A stretch of 21,894 nt of DNA from CAZVLE01 sp964627855 (lineage in GTDB: Bacteria > Bacillota > Dethiobacteria > DTU022), in assembly GCA_964627855.1 (NCBI GenBank), contig CAZVLE010000141.1, positions 1 to 21,894 on the forward strand, read 5' to 3'. Each line of letters begins with the position of its first letter. The first letter of the stretch is position 1. Positions 1 through 8,047 of the stretch are shown piece after piece. The notes beneath the pieces are model-generated. The model worked only from the letters and a program-made list of their open reading frames with translations, did no database searches and had not been told where the DNA came from. Made by a program: the position numbers and the translations under genes.

Positions 1-1598
1 AGATCATCATCGCTCACTTTCTGGTAAAACACGCCCTGCGGCTGGACCACCACGATTGGCCCGACAGCACAGAAACCGTTACAACCGGTACCAACAACAA
101 GGTAGTCCTTTTCAAGACCGCGGGCTTTTAATTCCTTTTCAAGGCGTTGGCGTATCTGCAAACCCTTTGCCGATACACAGCCGGTCCCCGTACAGACCAT
201 TAACATGCCCCGGTAAGCACTCATCTTAGATGATAATTCATTTTTAATTTTGGCCAGGTCATCCGGCCCTATTTTGTGCAAAACGTTACTTTCAATTTCT
301 TCAAGAACAGCTTCTTCCCTGACTTCCTCTTCATATTGTTTAATGAGCTTTGTGACATCCTTGGCCTGAACATTACCGATCACTTCATCGCCAATCTTGA
401 TCACCGGGGCAATACTGCATGCCCCAAGACACCGGACTCCTTCCAGGCTGTACTTCCTGTCTGAGGTTGTTCCGCCGTCTTCAATACCAAGTTCTCTTTC
501 GAAAGCCGTTAACACATTGTGTGCCCCTCTGACGTGACAGGCAGTTCCCACGCAAACCTGGATCAGGGTTTCACCCCTGGGCTCCAGGCTGAATGATTTG
601 TAAAAAGTAGCAATATGGTAAATCGTCGCTTTCGGGGCTCCGGTATGAGTGCAAAGCAGGTCGACAGCAGTCTTCGATATATATTTAAAGCGATCCTGAA
701 TATCCTGCATCATTTCAATGATGCATTCGAAATCACTGTTCCATTTCTTGATAATTGCCTTGATTTCATTAATTGCGGCAGGTTCATCCTGAAGATAGAT
801 TTTCGAGGGAGTGATAAGAGAAGCGACTTTATTCTCTTCAACCCTCCATGAGGGAGTGTAGTCCTTGTTTCTAATCACAATAGCCTTAATGTTTTTATGA
901 CGAAAAACAGTCCCGATTCCACCCCTTCCAGCCTGCTTGAGCCGGGCTGCCCCCCTGCGCCAATCCCAGAAGGAAAAGTTGAGAATGCCCATCCTGCTGT
1001 GTTCAGCTGCCTGGCCGGAAGAAACAACGGCAATATTCTTCTTGTCATAATCATTCTCGGCGTATATTTCGGTTAGTTCCTCGGCAATAAGGTGGGAATC
1101 GACACTTTCCAGGGGAGCTGTTTCAATGGTAACCTTTCCTGCCACGGCATCGATATAAATAATCACATCTTCCCCTGCTCTGCCAACAACTGTCATGGCA
1201 TCGAAGCCGGCAAATTTCAAGTAGGGACCAAAATAACCGCCCACATTACTATCAATAATCAGGTTAGTTAGCGGTGATATTGTCGTAATGAGGGTTTTAC
1301 CGGAACCGGGAAAAGAAGTGGTCCCACCCAGGGGTCCGGAAGAGAAGCAGATCGGGTTATTATTGCTGTCCCACCTGGTATCACGATCGATCTCCTGCAA
1401 TGTCAGCCAGAGATCGAAGCCTTTTCCACCTGTCCAGAGTTCCTTCACCTGCTCGGTCACTTCACCGGTAGTTATTTCATTATTATCCAGATCTATGCGC
1501 AGGTAACGGTTGGCGTAACCTTTAGCCAGAGCTACCGGTCGAAAAGAAAACTCTCCCAGGATTTTATGTTCATCAAGCATTTTTTTCAAATCAGCCAT
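1..1598 (-). CDS. AOR N-terminal domain / NuoE / NuoF-like fusion protein (partial, C-terminus beyond window)
   Basis: The minus frame is open from an ATG at 1598 to the window edge, about 532 codons with no stop; I translated it by hand. Residues about 25-245 match the AOR first domain, ending in a RGGIGTVFRHKNIKAIVI-like stretch, but the AOR catalytic domains and their CxxCxxxC cluster motif are absent. Residues about 265-430 are NuoE/HoxE-like with C349-x4-C354 and C390-x3-C394 for a [2Fe-2S] cluster. From about 460 a second thioredoxin-like [2Fe-2S] domain begins (C469-x4-C474, C506-x3-C510), as at the N-terminus of NuoF/HydB-type NADH subunits, so flavin/NADH domains probably follow outside. 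AAAGGGATG precedes the start. I infer NAD(P)H-linked, possibly bifurcating, electron transfer for a pterin enzyme nearby. The domain calls are firm; the role is inference. Confidence 0.85.
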   Translation of the reverse strand, partial: MADLKKMLDEHKILGEFSFRPVALAKGYANRYLRIDLDNNEITTGEVTEQVKELWTGGKGFDLWLTLQEIDRDTRWDSNNNPICFSSGPLGGTTSFPGSGKTLITTISPLTNLIIDSNVGGYFGPYLKFAGFDAMTVVGRAGEDVIIYIDAVAGKVTIETAPLESVDSHLIAEELTEIYAENDYDKKNIAVVSSGQAAEHSRMGILNFSFWDWRRGAARLKQAGRGGIGTVFRHKNIKAIVIRNKDYTPSWRVEENKVASLITPSKIYLQDEPAAINEIKAIIKKWNSDFECIIEMMQDIQDRFKYISKTAVDLLCTHTGAPKATIYHIATFYKSFSLEPRGETLIQVCVGTACHVRGAHNVLTAFERELGIEDGGTTSDRKYSLEGVRCLGACSIAPVIKIGDEVIGNVQAKDVTKLIKQYEEEVREEAVLEEIESNVLHKIGPDDLAKIKNELSSKMSAYRGMLMVCTGTGCVSAKGLQIRQRLEKELKARGLEKDYLVVGTGCNGFCAVGPIVVVQPQGVFYQKVSDDD

Positions 1599-1741
1599 TC
1601 AATCACATCCCTTTATTCAATAATGTTATAAGCTGGTTGAACCCAGCAATTTGTATTCTCAGTTATATATTCGTTCATTACAGCAAACTGTCCTGCAAGT
1701 TAATCGAACTCACCCTAGCTGGACTGCTCCAGCATTTCCTT
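1599..1741 (-). promoter_or_regulatory. Intergenic region with two small hairpins and TATAAC -10-like sites
   Basis: This stretch separates the yqeC-mocA stop from the fusion gene start. It holds inverted repeats GCTGG/CCAGC at 1632-1647 and GCTGGA/TCCAGC at 1718-1733, neither followed by a U tract on the minus strand. TATAAC sequences (minus) lie at 1667-1662 and 1630-1625, without convincing -35 boxes. A local promoter for the fusion gene, or RNA processing, is possible but not shown. Confidence 0.3.
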
Positions 1742-3196
1742 TTAGCTATCTTTTCGACCTTTTAAAGCTTGATGATAGTCATTCGGAGTATCGATGTCAG
1801 TGATAACTTCAATATTATCAGTTTCAACATAATCAATATCCTCTTCGGCAACGATACTGAAAAGCTCTCTTCCTCCCTTATCACCGGAAATTTGCAGTAA
1901 CGCCGGCCAGGTTCGCCGGTCAAAGATTGTCGGGTTACCTCGTTTACCCCTGTATACCGGACAGGTTATCAGTCTAAGGTTTTTCCTGTACTGACCGAGC
2001 AATACCCTGTAAACCGCAGGGGGTACAGCAGGCTGATCACCCAGCGCAAAAAAGACTGCCTGTGTACTGCTATCCTGTGCTTCAAGACCGGCTTTGATTG
2101 AGCTGGACATACCATCCCGGTAACGAGCATTAACAATGAAACGGCATTTATATTGAGCCATGTTCTTTTCCCACTGGTTGCCTGGTTTGACAACAACAAT
2201 AATATCTTCAATACCAGCCTGCCTGATATTTTCAAGAGTATGGCCCAGAACCGTTTTGCCGGCCAGCGGCAGGGCCAGTTTATCTCTGCCCATGCGTGAA
2301 GAAGTTCCAGCGGCGAGGATTATGGCTGATGCTTTAAATGTCGGTTTATCCCTATGATAGTTAACAATCACTTTAACGGGGTCGTTTGAAATAGCAGAGG
2401 TAACAAGCAGGCTGATAGCCCTGCTTTCCGCAAAACTCAGGTTAGTTAAGAGAAAAGAAAGGGCCTGGCTGTTTTGAAGACGGTCTGCTTTGTTGAGGAT
2501 AAAAACCTGTTTGGCCTGCGGAGCCTGTTCAAGGCCAATCTTACTCATGTGCAGATAGGTTCTGGCAATCATGTCCGTGGTGATCTGCTGTCTTTTTTGC
2601 CCGTTTACGGTCTCCAGGTAGTTATCGAGGCGATGAACTATCTTTTCAGATAACTCAGCCCCGAAAGCATCTGCTCCAATGACTGCTCCAACCAGGTCTG
2701 AAGAAGCCGGGATAACAGGCTCGTGGGGTGCATAACCCTTAAGAGATTTACCCTTTGCACCATCCGCTTCAACCAGGATAGACAGGGGCAGTTCTTTTTT
2801 TATAGTATCTATAACTCCAATATCTACCCCTTCAACTTTGCCATCTTTCGTAATTCTCTTGCCAAGGACGGCAACGTTATTGGTGCTGTAGTGTTTCTTC
2901 AGGACTTTAAGAGCTTCCTCACTGGTGGAGGCAAAAAGAAGAGGTAAATCGCAGGGTTGATATATTTTTGTCGTTGTTGTCAGTAAGATCTTATGCTTCG
3001 CAGAAATCAGCTCAGCGGCGAGCCTGCGCAGTAGAGTTGTTTTTCCCCCGGCCCCGAAAAAGGAAACAACGGCCGGCTCTCTTATTTTTAAGCAGGAGTA
3101 TAGAGAAAGCTGGTCCAAAAAGATCTCCCCGTTGCCATTATTAATCCAGTCATGACCGAAAAAAGCAGCGGTCTGAGCAGTCAAGGCCTGAGCCAT
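1742..3196 (-). CDS. YqeC - MocA fusion: selenium-hydroxylase accessory domain joined to a MobA-like nucleotidyltransferase
   Basis: The first half (about residues 1-285) is YqeC-like: a P-loop FFGAGGKTTLL near residues 46-56, followed by VEADGAKGKSLKGYAPHEP, a signature of this family. The second half (from about 290) is a MocA/MobA-like transferase with ILAAGTSSRMGRDK near 293-306 and LGDQPAVP further on. MocA-type enzymes attach CMP to molybdopterin to make MCD, the cofactor form used by bacterial xanthine-dehydrogenase-type enzymes. YqeC is known as a genomic marker of selenium-dependent molybdenum hydroxylases; its chemistry is unsettled. I choose the ATG at 3196 (AAGGGA ten bases upstream) over a GTG at 3220 with no ribosome site. 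The start overlaps the zinc-ribbon gene by 47 bases. The fusion of two maturation activities fits the hydroxylase genes upstream in the same operon. Confidence 0.88.
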   Translation of the reverse strand: MAQALTAQTAAFFGHDWINNGNGEIFLDQLSLYSCLKIREPAVVSFFGAGGKTTLLRRLAAELISAKHKILLTTTTKIYQPCDLPLLFASTSEEALKVLKKHYSTNNVAVLGKRITKDGKVEGVDIGVIDTIKKELPLSILVEADGAKGKSLKGYAPHEPVIPASSDLVGAVIGADAFGAELSEKIVHRLDNYLETVNGQKRQQITTDMIARTYLHMSKIGLEQAPQAKQVFILNKADRLQNSQALSFLLTNLSFAESRAISLLVTSAISNDPVKVIVNYHRDKPTFKASAIILAAGTSSRMGRDKLALPLAGKTVLGHTLENIRQAGIEDIIVVVKPGNQWEKNMAQYKCRFIVNARYRDGMSSSIKAGLEAQDSSTQAVFFALGDQPAVPPAVYRVLLGQYRKNLRLITCPVYRGKRGNPTIFDRRTWPALLQISGDKGGRELFSIVAEEDIDYVETDNIEVITDIDTPNDYHQALKGRKDS

Positions 3197-3419
3197 TATC
3201 GATGATTCCCTTACCGGCACGGGGACATTTCACTGCAGTCATTTTATGATAGGGACATGATACCCAGCCCGGCTCGTCAAATTCATCATAACCGCAATGG
3301 CGGCATTTCAGACCTTGAGGGGTCAAAACCAGTTCTTCGCTTGCCCTTAATCTCTGGCAATGGCGGCAGTAACAGTATTCCATCTCTTCGAGTTTTGGCA
3401 AAATTTTTGCGTTGTTCAT
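3150..3419 (-). CDS. Small cysteine-rich zinc-ribbon-like protein, function unknown
   Basis: This 89-residue protein starts at an ATG with GGAGGG five bases upstream, a better start than the one eight codons earlier. It holds C-x-C-x2-C (CYCRHC) and C-x2-C (CRHC) pairs about 20 residues apart, the layout of a zinc ribbon, then four more cysteines (SCPYH, VKCPRAG, LDCSDRC). With eight or more Cys in a short soluble protein, metal binding is likely. It lies between yqeB and yqeC-mocA, overlapping the latter, so it is translationally coupled and probably works in metal-cofactor handling or as an accessory to the hydroxylase. I do not recognise a named family. The strong ribosome site and conserved-looking Cys pattern argue that it is real. 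Confidence 0.72.
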   Translation of the reverse strand: MNNAKILPKLEEMEYCYCRHCQRLRASEELVLTPQGLKCRHCGYDEFDEPGWVSCPYHKMTAVKCPRAGKGIIDNGSGLDCSDRCFFRS

Positions 3420-3485
3420 TGCAACCCTCCGGATCAACCCCAAACCTCTTACAGTATAACCTTACCCCTGGAAAAGTAAAAGCAA

Positions 3486-4280
3486 TTAGTTGTAGAAATA
3501 GCGATGCATGATTGCTTCCAAAACTCCACCACCGATAGATCGGGCCTTATCGGAAATAGTTTTAAAATCAACCTCACTTCCCCGGGGATCTATATCGCCA
3601 ACTTTGAGGCCTTTAACAACTTTTAATCCCGGGTATAATAGTCCACGGATCAGCCCATCGATCGATGCGATGATGGGATGATTATCGACATATGCCACCT
3701 GATCACCGCTTTTAACCAGTTCACCAATTGCTTTGAGAGGATAGAAATTACCTTCTTCCGGAGCGCGTAACAGCCTCTCTGAACCATAACCATTAACCAT
3801 TGCCGGCTCTCCGGTATCTTCAGCCGCCGATCCTTTGTATAATACGCGCCCCAGGTTATGGCCCCTTTTTGTTTCAACAACAGCGTGAACATCTTTCCCG
3901 GCGGTAAAGCCGGGGCCAAGACCGATCACCAACCCGGCATTGTTAATCCCTGTTCCAGTATTTTTTTTGGCCATGATCGCATCAACCAAAACAGCAGGTT
4001 TAAGAATTTCAATGGCAACTCCTTCAGGATCGATTAGCACAGGTATCACCCGACTTTTCAACAGGGTCGCTACTTGATCGTTTGAAGGGCACAACTCGGC
4101 CCTGACAGTTTCAACTTCCATGGTCCTTTCATAGACCGCCGCGGCAAATGATACGGTGCGCCTGACAACCAGTGGCTGCGACAATTCCAGCATTACTACT
4201 GCAAAGCCCGCTCTCCAGAGGCGGTGTGCGGTCCCTGTAGCCAGATCGCCGGCTCCGCGGATTAAAACCAGACGTGGCAT
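3486..4280 (-). CDS. yqeB: YqeB / EF2563-type selenium-dependent molybdenum hydroxylase accessory protein
   Basis: The N-terminus has the Rossmann-like LIRGAGDLATGTAHRLWRAG typical of this family, and the middle holds VIGLGPGFTAGKDVHAVVET. Length (264 residues from ATG 4280) is usual. Together with YqeC and SelD the family marks genomes with selenium-dependent molybdenum hydroxylases; it is thought to help install labile selenium in the Mo cofactor, but the exact step is not settled. It follows the hydroxylase Mo-subunit gene. The start is odd: the best Shine-Dalgarno (GGGAGG) lies 17 bases from ATG 4280, too far, but only 2 bases from an in-frame TTG (4295), too near. At ideal spacing it serves an out-of-frame ATG that opens a nine-codon ORF. 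ATG 4280 fits the family N-terminus best. Confidence 0.88.
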   Translation of the reverse strand: MPRLVLIRGAGDLATGTAHRLWRAGFAVVMLELSQPLVVRRTVSFAAAVYERTMEVETVRAELCPSNDQVATLLKSRVIPVLIDPEGVAIEILKPAVLVDAIMAKKNTGTGINNAGLVIGLGPGFTAGKDVHAVVETKRGHNLGRVLYKGSAAEDTGEPAMVNGYGSERLLRAPEEGNFYPLKAIGELVKSGDQVAYVDNHPIIASIDGLIRGLLYPGLKVVKGLKVGDIDPRGSEVDFKTISDKARSIGGGVLEAIMHRYFYN

Positions 4281-4326
4281 CTGCAAATCATGCAAAGCCT
4301 CCCATACAAAGTTTCCTGTTGATCAG

Positions 4327-4356
4327 AGCGGGGGCACATAAACCGTAACCCCCGCT
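4327..4356 (-). other. GC-rich hairpin between the Mo-subunit gene and yqeB
   Basis: Arms AGCGGGGG (4327-4334) and CCCCCGCT (4349-4356) pair perfectly over 8 bp around a 14-base loop, just after the hydroxylase Mo-subunit stop on the minus strand. No U tract follows in either direction, so it is not a classic terminator. It may protect or process the upstream message and lower expression of the maturation genes. Confidence 0.5.
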
Positions 4357-4378
4357 AGCTGTATTAATCACTTAATCT

Positions 4379-6676
4379 CTATTTTTTATCTTTAAGCGCC
4401 TGCCACACCCTCTCCGGTGTCAGAGGGAAGGTATAAACATCGATGCCAAGAGCATCACATACTGCATTTGCAATAGCCGGGGCAACTCCAATCATCGGTT
4501 GTTCCCCGATACCCCTGGCCCCGTAAGGGCCCTTCTCTTCCGGTGTTTCGACGATAAAACTATCGATATGCGGTACATTTTCAATAGTAGCAATTTTGTA
4601 ATCGGTAAAGTTGCGGTTAAGCATAATGCCCTTGTCAAAACGGACTTCTTCATAGAGTGCAGTAGAAAGACCCATGATCGTACCGCCGTGTAGCTGAACA
4701 TGACAGAGCTGCGGGTTAATCGCTTTACCGGCATCGATTGAACTGGCAATTTGCAAAATGGTGACCACCCCTGTTTCCGGATCTACTTCAACTTCAACAG
4801 CGGTTGCACCAAAACAGTAGAACATGCCCGGGTTGCCCTGGCCGGTATCCGGATCAAGGTTGGTCATGTTGGAAGGGATAAAGGAACCCCTGCCAATAAT
4901 TGGACCGGCGATCCCCTCCCCGGTGCATTTCTTGCAGCTGTCGGCAACTTCCCTTATTGTAGCCTTGATGTTTGGGTCACGGGTGGAATAAACCGTGCTG
5001 CCGTCAAAACTAAGTTCATCCGCCGGAACCTCGAGCAAATCCGCGGCAATCCTGTAGATCTGGCCAAGTGCATCTTCCGCCGCCCGTTTGACTGAAGTCC
5101 CACAGGTGTAGGTAATCCTGCTGCCCACGCTCTGCCATTCATAGGGTGTAAAGTCTGTATCGGGAACTTTGATATCGATCTTCTCCAGTGGAATATGCAA
5201 AGATTCAGCGGCAATCTGACTGATTGCCGTAAGCATACCCTGTCCCATTTCTGTGGCACCAATCATAACATGGGCACTGCCGTCCTCATTAATCCTGATT
5301 ATGGCTGAAGAAGAGGCATTACTGGGCTGAGCCGGGCACTTAACAAGGCCGGCGATGCCTTTACCGCGATATTTGCCTTCTTTTGTACCATAGCCAATCT
5401 TGCCGGCAACAGTTTTCAGGCATTTATCAAAACCAACATGATGCACGACCTGACCGGCAGCAGTAGTGGAGCCATCTTTCATTCCGTTCAGGAGGCGCAC
5501 TTCGAGGGGATCCAACTTTAACTCCCGGGCAATTTCCTCGATCTGCCTCTCAATGCCCCACTGCATCTCACACATACCGAAGCCGCGCACAGGTCCGCCA
5601 ATAGAGTTGTTGGTGTAAACACAGTAAGAATCTGTTTTTACATTGGGTATATCATAAGCTCCCGTCGAGCTGTAACCGGCGGCCCGCACGATATTAACAC
5701 CATATTCAGTGTAAGCCCCGCCGTCCCAGATCATATTATATTGCAACGCCGTGATGCGGCCGTCTTTGCGCACCCCTGTTTTCAGGGTTGCATAGAGGGC
5801 CTGCCTGGTAAAAGTTCCCTGCATGTCCTCCTCACGGTTAAAAACGATTCTGACCACGTAACCGGGAAACTTCATCGCCAGGGGCACAACCAGTCCTTCA
5901 AGCGATGCGCCGGCCTTGCAGCCAAAACCACCACCGATATAGCTGGATATAATCCTGATTTTTTGCATTGGCAGTTCAAAAGCTTTTGCCAGCAGCTGAC
6001 GCACAACATTTGGAGACTGTGCGGTACTCCAGACGGTTAGTTTGCCGTCAAGGCTCCATTGGGCCGCCGCTTTATGTGTCTCGATCGGCACATGCTGCAT
6101 CTGGGGAACTTTGTATTCGCGCTCGACGATTAAATCTGCTTCGGCAAAGCCTTTTTCAATATCGCCTTTGCGTAACTTGAAGTGATTGGCAACATTCGTG
6201 CCAGGCTCGGGATAAAAAACAGGCACGACCTCATAACTGCCAAGATCTTCATGGATGATCGGCGCATCCGGTTTTAAAGCTTCAAAGGGGTCAAAAACAC
6301 CGGGAAGTTCTTCGTATTCAACTTCGATTAGTTCGACCGCTTCCGCTGCTGCCTTTTCAGAAGTGGCAGCAACAACGGCAACCGGCTCTCCCCAATAGCG
6401 AACTTTGTTTACAGCTAAAAAATCACGGTCGACCAGGTAAAGGCCAATTTTATTAGGGTAATCCTTGCCTGTTAAAACTGCTTTTACCCCAGGGTGTTCC
6501 AGGGCTTTCGAAAAATCTAAACGCTTAATCTTACCGTGAGCAACTGTACTCTTTTTCATTTTCACGTAGAGAAGCGGTCCGAGGAAACGATCTTCAATAA
6601 ATTTCGCAGATCCGGTAACCTTCTCAATAGCATCTTTCCGCGGCACCGATGTCCCAACATATTTTAAGTCTGCCAT
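4379..6676 (-). CDS. Xanthine dehydrogenase/aldehyde-oxidase-type molybdenum hydroxylase, Mo-pterin large subunit
   Basis: The 765-residue protein has the full fold of the xanthine dehydrogenase Mo subunit. Visible motifs are QHVPIETH (near 194-201), GGGFGCKAG (248-256), VRGFGMCEMQW (363-373) and GARGIGEQP near the C-terminus, where E725 is the expected catalytic base. The CO-dehydrogenase signature AYRCSFR is absent, so it is a hydroxylase and not CoxL. Such enzymes insert water oxygen at a C-H next to a ring nitrogen, with electrons passing to the 2Fe-2S and FAD subunits encoded just upstream. Adjacent yqeB and yqeC suggest a selenium-dependent form (labile Se on Mo, not selenocysteine; no in-frame TGA is seen). 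GGAGG lies 8 bases before the ATG. A purine or related heterocycle is a reasonable guess; the substrate cannot be read from sequence. Confidence 0.92.
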   Translation of the reverse strand: MADLKYVGTSVPRKDAIEKVTGSAKFIEDRFLGPLLYVKMKKSTVAHGKIKRLDFSKALEHPGVKAVLTGKDYPNKIGLYLVDRDFLAVNKVRYWGEPVAVVAATSEKAAAEAVELIEVEYEELPGVFDPFEALKPDAPIIHEDLGSYEVVPVFYPEPGTNVANHFKLRKGDIEKGFAEADLIVEREYKVPQMQHVPIETHKAAAQWSLDGKLTVWSTAQSPNVVRQLLAKAFELPMQKIRIISSYIGGGFGCKAGASLEGLVVPLAMKFPGYVVRIVFNREEDMQGTFTRQALYATLKTGVRKDGRITALQYNMIWDGGAYTEYGVNIVRAAGYSSTGAYDIPNVKTDSYCVYTNNSIGGPVRGFGMCEMQWGIERQIEEIARELKLDPLEVRLLNGMKDGSTTAAGQVVHHVGFDKCLKTVAGKIGYGTKEGKYRGKGIAGLVKCPAQPSNASSSAIIRINEDGSAHVMIGATEMGQGMLTAISQIAAESLHIPLEKIDIKVPDTDFTPYEWQSVGSRITYTCGTSVKRAAEDALGQIYRIAADLLEVPADELSFDGSTVYSTRDPNIKATIREVADSCKKCTGEGIAGPIIGRGSFIPSNMTNLDPDTGQGNPGMFYCFGATAVEVEVDPETGVVTILQIASSIDAGKAINPQLCHVQLHGGTIMGLSTALYEEVRFDKGIMLNRNFTDYKIATIENVPHIDSFIVETPEEKGPYGARGIGEQPMIGVAPAIANAVCDALGIDVYTFPLTPERVWQALKDKK

Positions 6677-6697
6677 TATCTTATCCTCCTCTCCCGC

Positions 6698-7168
6698 TTA
6701 TTTTTTTGCCGAGGCCTTGATGGCCTCCCTGATTTCCTGATATGCCCCACAGCGGCAAAGGTTTCCGCTGAGGGCTTCGTTAATATCTGCATCGGTAGGA
6801 TTGGCTTTGCGTTTCAGGAGAGCTTTAGCAGCCATGATCATGCCGGGTGTGCAGTAGCCGCATTGCATGGCAGCGTGATCGATAAAAGCTTGCTGCAATT
6901 GATCCAGTTCACCATTTTTAGAGAGAGCTTCTATGGTAACAAGATCTTTTCCATCGAGTTCTACTGCCAGGACCAGGCAGGAGTTTACCGGCTTTTCATC
7001 AAGCAGGACCGTGCAGGCACCACATTCACCTATTTCACAGCCTTCTTTGGTTCCGGTTAGATGTAAATCATCTCTGATAAACTTCAGGAGGGTCTGACCG
7101 ACAACCACCTCCCTGGACTCCTTTTCTCCATTAACCGTAAAGCTTATCGCTTTTTTTTCAGTCATCAT
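6698..7168 (-). CDS. Molybdenum hydroxylase [2Fe-2S] small subunit
   Basis: This 156-residue protein carries both [2Fe-2S] sites of the family. The plant-ferredoxin-like N-terminal motif is CEIGECGAC followed by a fourth Cys (VNSC); the C-terminal four-helix domain has CGYC and CRC. All eight cysteines are present. It carries electrons from the Mo centre to the FAD subunit. The start ATG at 7168 overlaps the TGA stop of the FAD-subunit gene by one base; a GTG at 7171 and an ATG at 7165 are alternatives. The overlap and the G-rich site just upstream indicate translational coupling. The large-subunit gene follows after 21 bases, so the three subunits form one unit. Confidence 0.93.
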   Translation of the reverse strand: MMTEKKAISFTVNGEKESREVVVGQTLLKFIRDDLHLTGTKEGCEIGECGACTVLLDEKPVNSCLVLAVELDGKDLVTIEALSKNGELDQLQQAFIDHAAMQCGYCTPGMIMAAKALLKRKANPTDADINEALSGNLCRCGAYQEIREAIKASAKK

Positions 7169-7998
7169 CACACCCCCATCGTTTGTTCAAGACCGCGGCG
7201 GACCAGAACCTCTACAACATGGTAACGATAATCTCGCGAACCACGCAGGTCGGTAATCGGTGAAATATCATCAAAAACCAGTTTTGCTGCAGCGGCCCAA
7301 TTCTTTTCACCTTTCTTATTGACTGATTCTTCCACGTTATAGGCCCTGACAGGGGTGGGCGCAACGGCACCGATGGCTATCCTAACCTCTTCGCCCCAAT
7401 TCTGGATCGCAACACCAACAGTGGCCAGATCGACAGAACCGGTCCTCGAAGCCTTGAAATAAATTCCCTTTCCCTTCGGATAAGGCCTGGCAATAAAGAT
7501 CGATTGAACCAGTTCACCTTTTTTCAGGGCATTCTGACCCGGACCGGTAAAAAATTCTTCAACCGGCAGCGACCTGGAACCTGCCACGCTGACTATATTG
7601 ATTTTAGCCTTAAGGCAGTAGAGCGGCGCAGATGTGTCGGCTGCCGGAGAAGCATTACAGATATTGCCGGCAATGGTAGCCCGGTTGCGGATTGAATAAC
7701 TGCCGACGCTGTGACAGCCCTCTGCCAGCACCGGTATCTGTTTAACAACCGGATCAAAAGTAGCTATTTCATTAAGCGTCACTCCGGCCCCGATAGTTAT
7801 ACCCTGCTCGTCTTCATTCAGCACCTGCAATTCCTGCAATCCTTTAATATCAATTAGAGTCCGTGGAGTAAATTTTCCACCACGCATACCAACCAGCAGA
7901 TCGGTGCCACCGGCATAGGGATAGACCTGCTCTCCCTTCTCTAAAAGTTGAAATGCCTCCTGCAGGTCTTTACACCTGACGTAGTCGTAACCTTGCAT
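7168..7998 (-). CDS. Molybdenum hydroxylase FAD-binding medium subunit
   Basis: The protein has the FAD-binding signature PYAGGTDLLVGMRGG near its N-terminus and VGSYSIRNRATIAGNICNAS followed by PAADTSAP, typical of the xanthine dehydrogenase FAD subunit. The likely start is ATG 7998 (276 residues, MQGYDYVRC...), because GGAGGTG lies nine bases before it; the longer reading from 8016 would use an ATG that is itself part of this ribosome site. It passes electrons from the iron-sulfur subunit to an acceptor, either NAD or a partner protein. I see no clear NAD-binding evidence; the NuoE/NuoF-like fusion in the same operon is a possible electron outlet (inference). Confidence 0.92.
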   Translation of the reverse strand: MQGYDYVRCKDLQEAFQLLEKGEQVYPYAGGTDLLVGMRGGKFTPRTLIDIKGLQELQVLNEDEQGITIGAGVTLNEIATFDPVVKQIPVLAEGCHSVGSYSIRNRATIAGNICNASPAADTSAPLYCLKAKINIVSVAGSRSLPVEEFFTGPGQNALKKGELVQSIFIARPYPKGKGIYFKASRTGSVDLATVGVAIQNWGEEVRIAIGAVAPTPVRAYNVEESVNKKGEKNWAAAAKLVFDDISPITDLRGSRDYRYHVVEVLVRRGLEQTMGV

Positions 7999-8047
7999 TT
8001 TCCAGTTCACCTCCATAATAAGGGGTTTCTTTAATAACTTAGTTTAT

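Noticed and set aside
4379..7998. Aerobic-type CO dehydrogenase (CoxMSL)
   Set aside because: The subunit set is similar, but the large subunit lacks the AYRCSFR active-site loop of CoxL.
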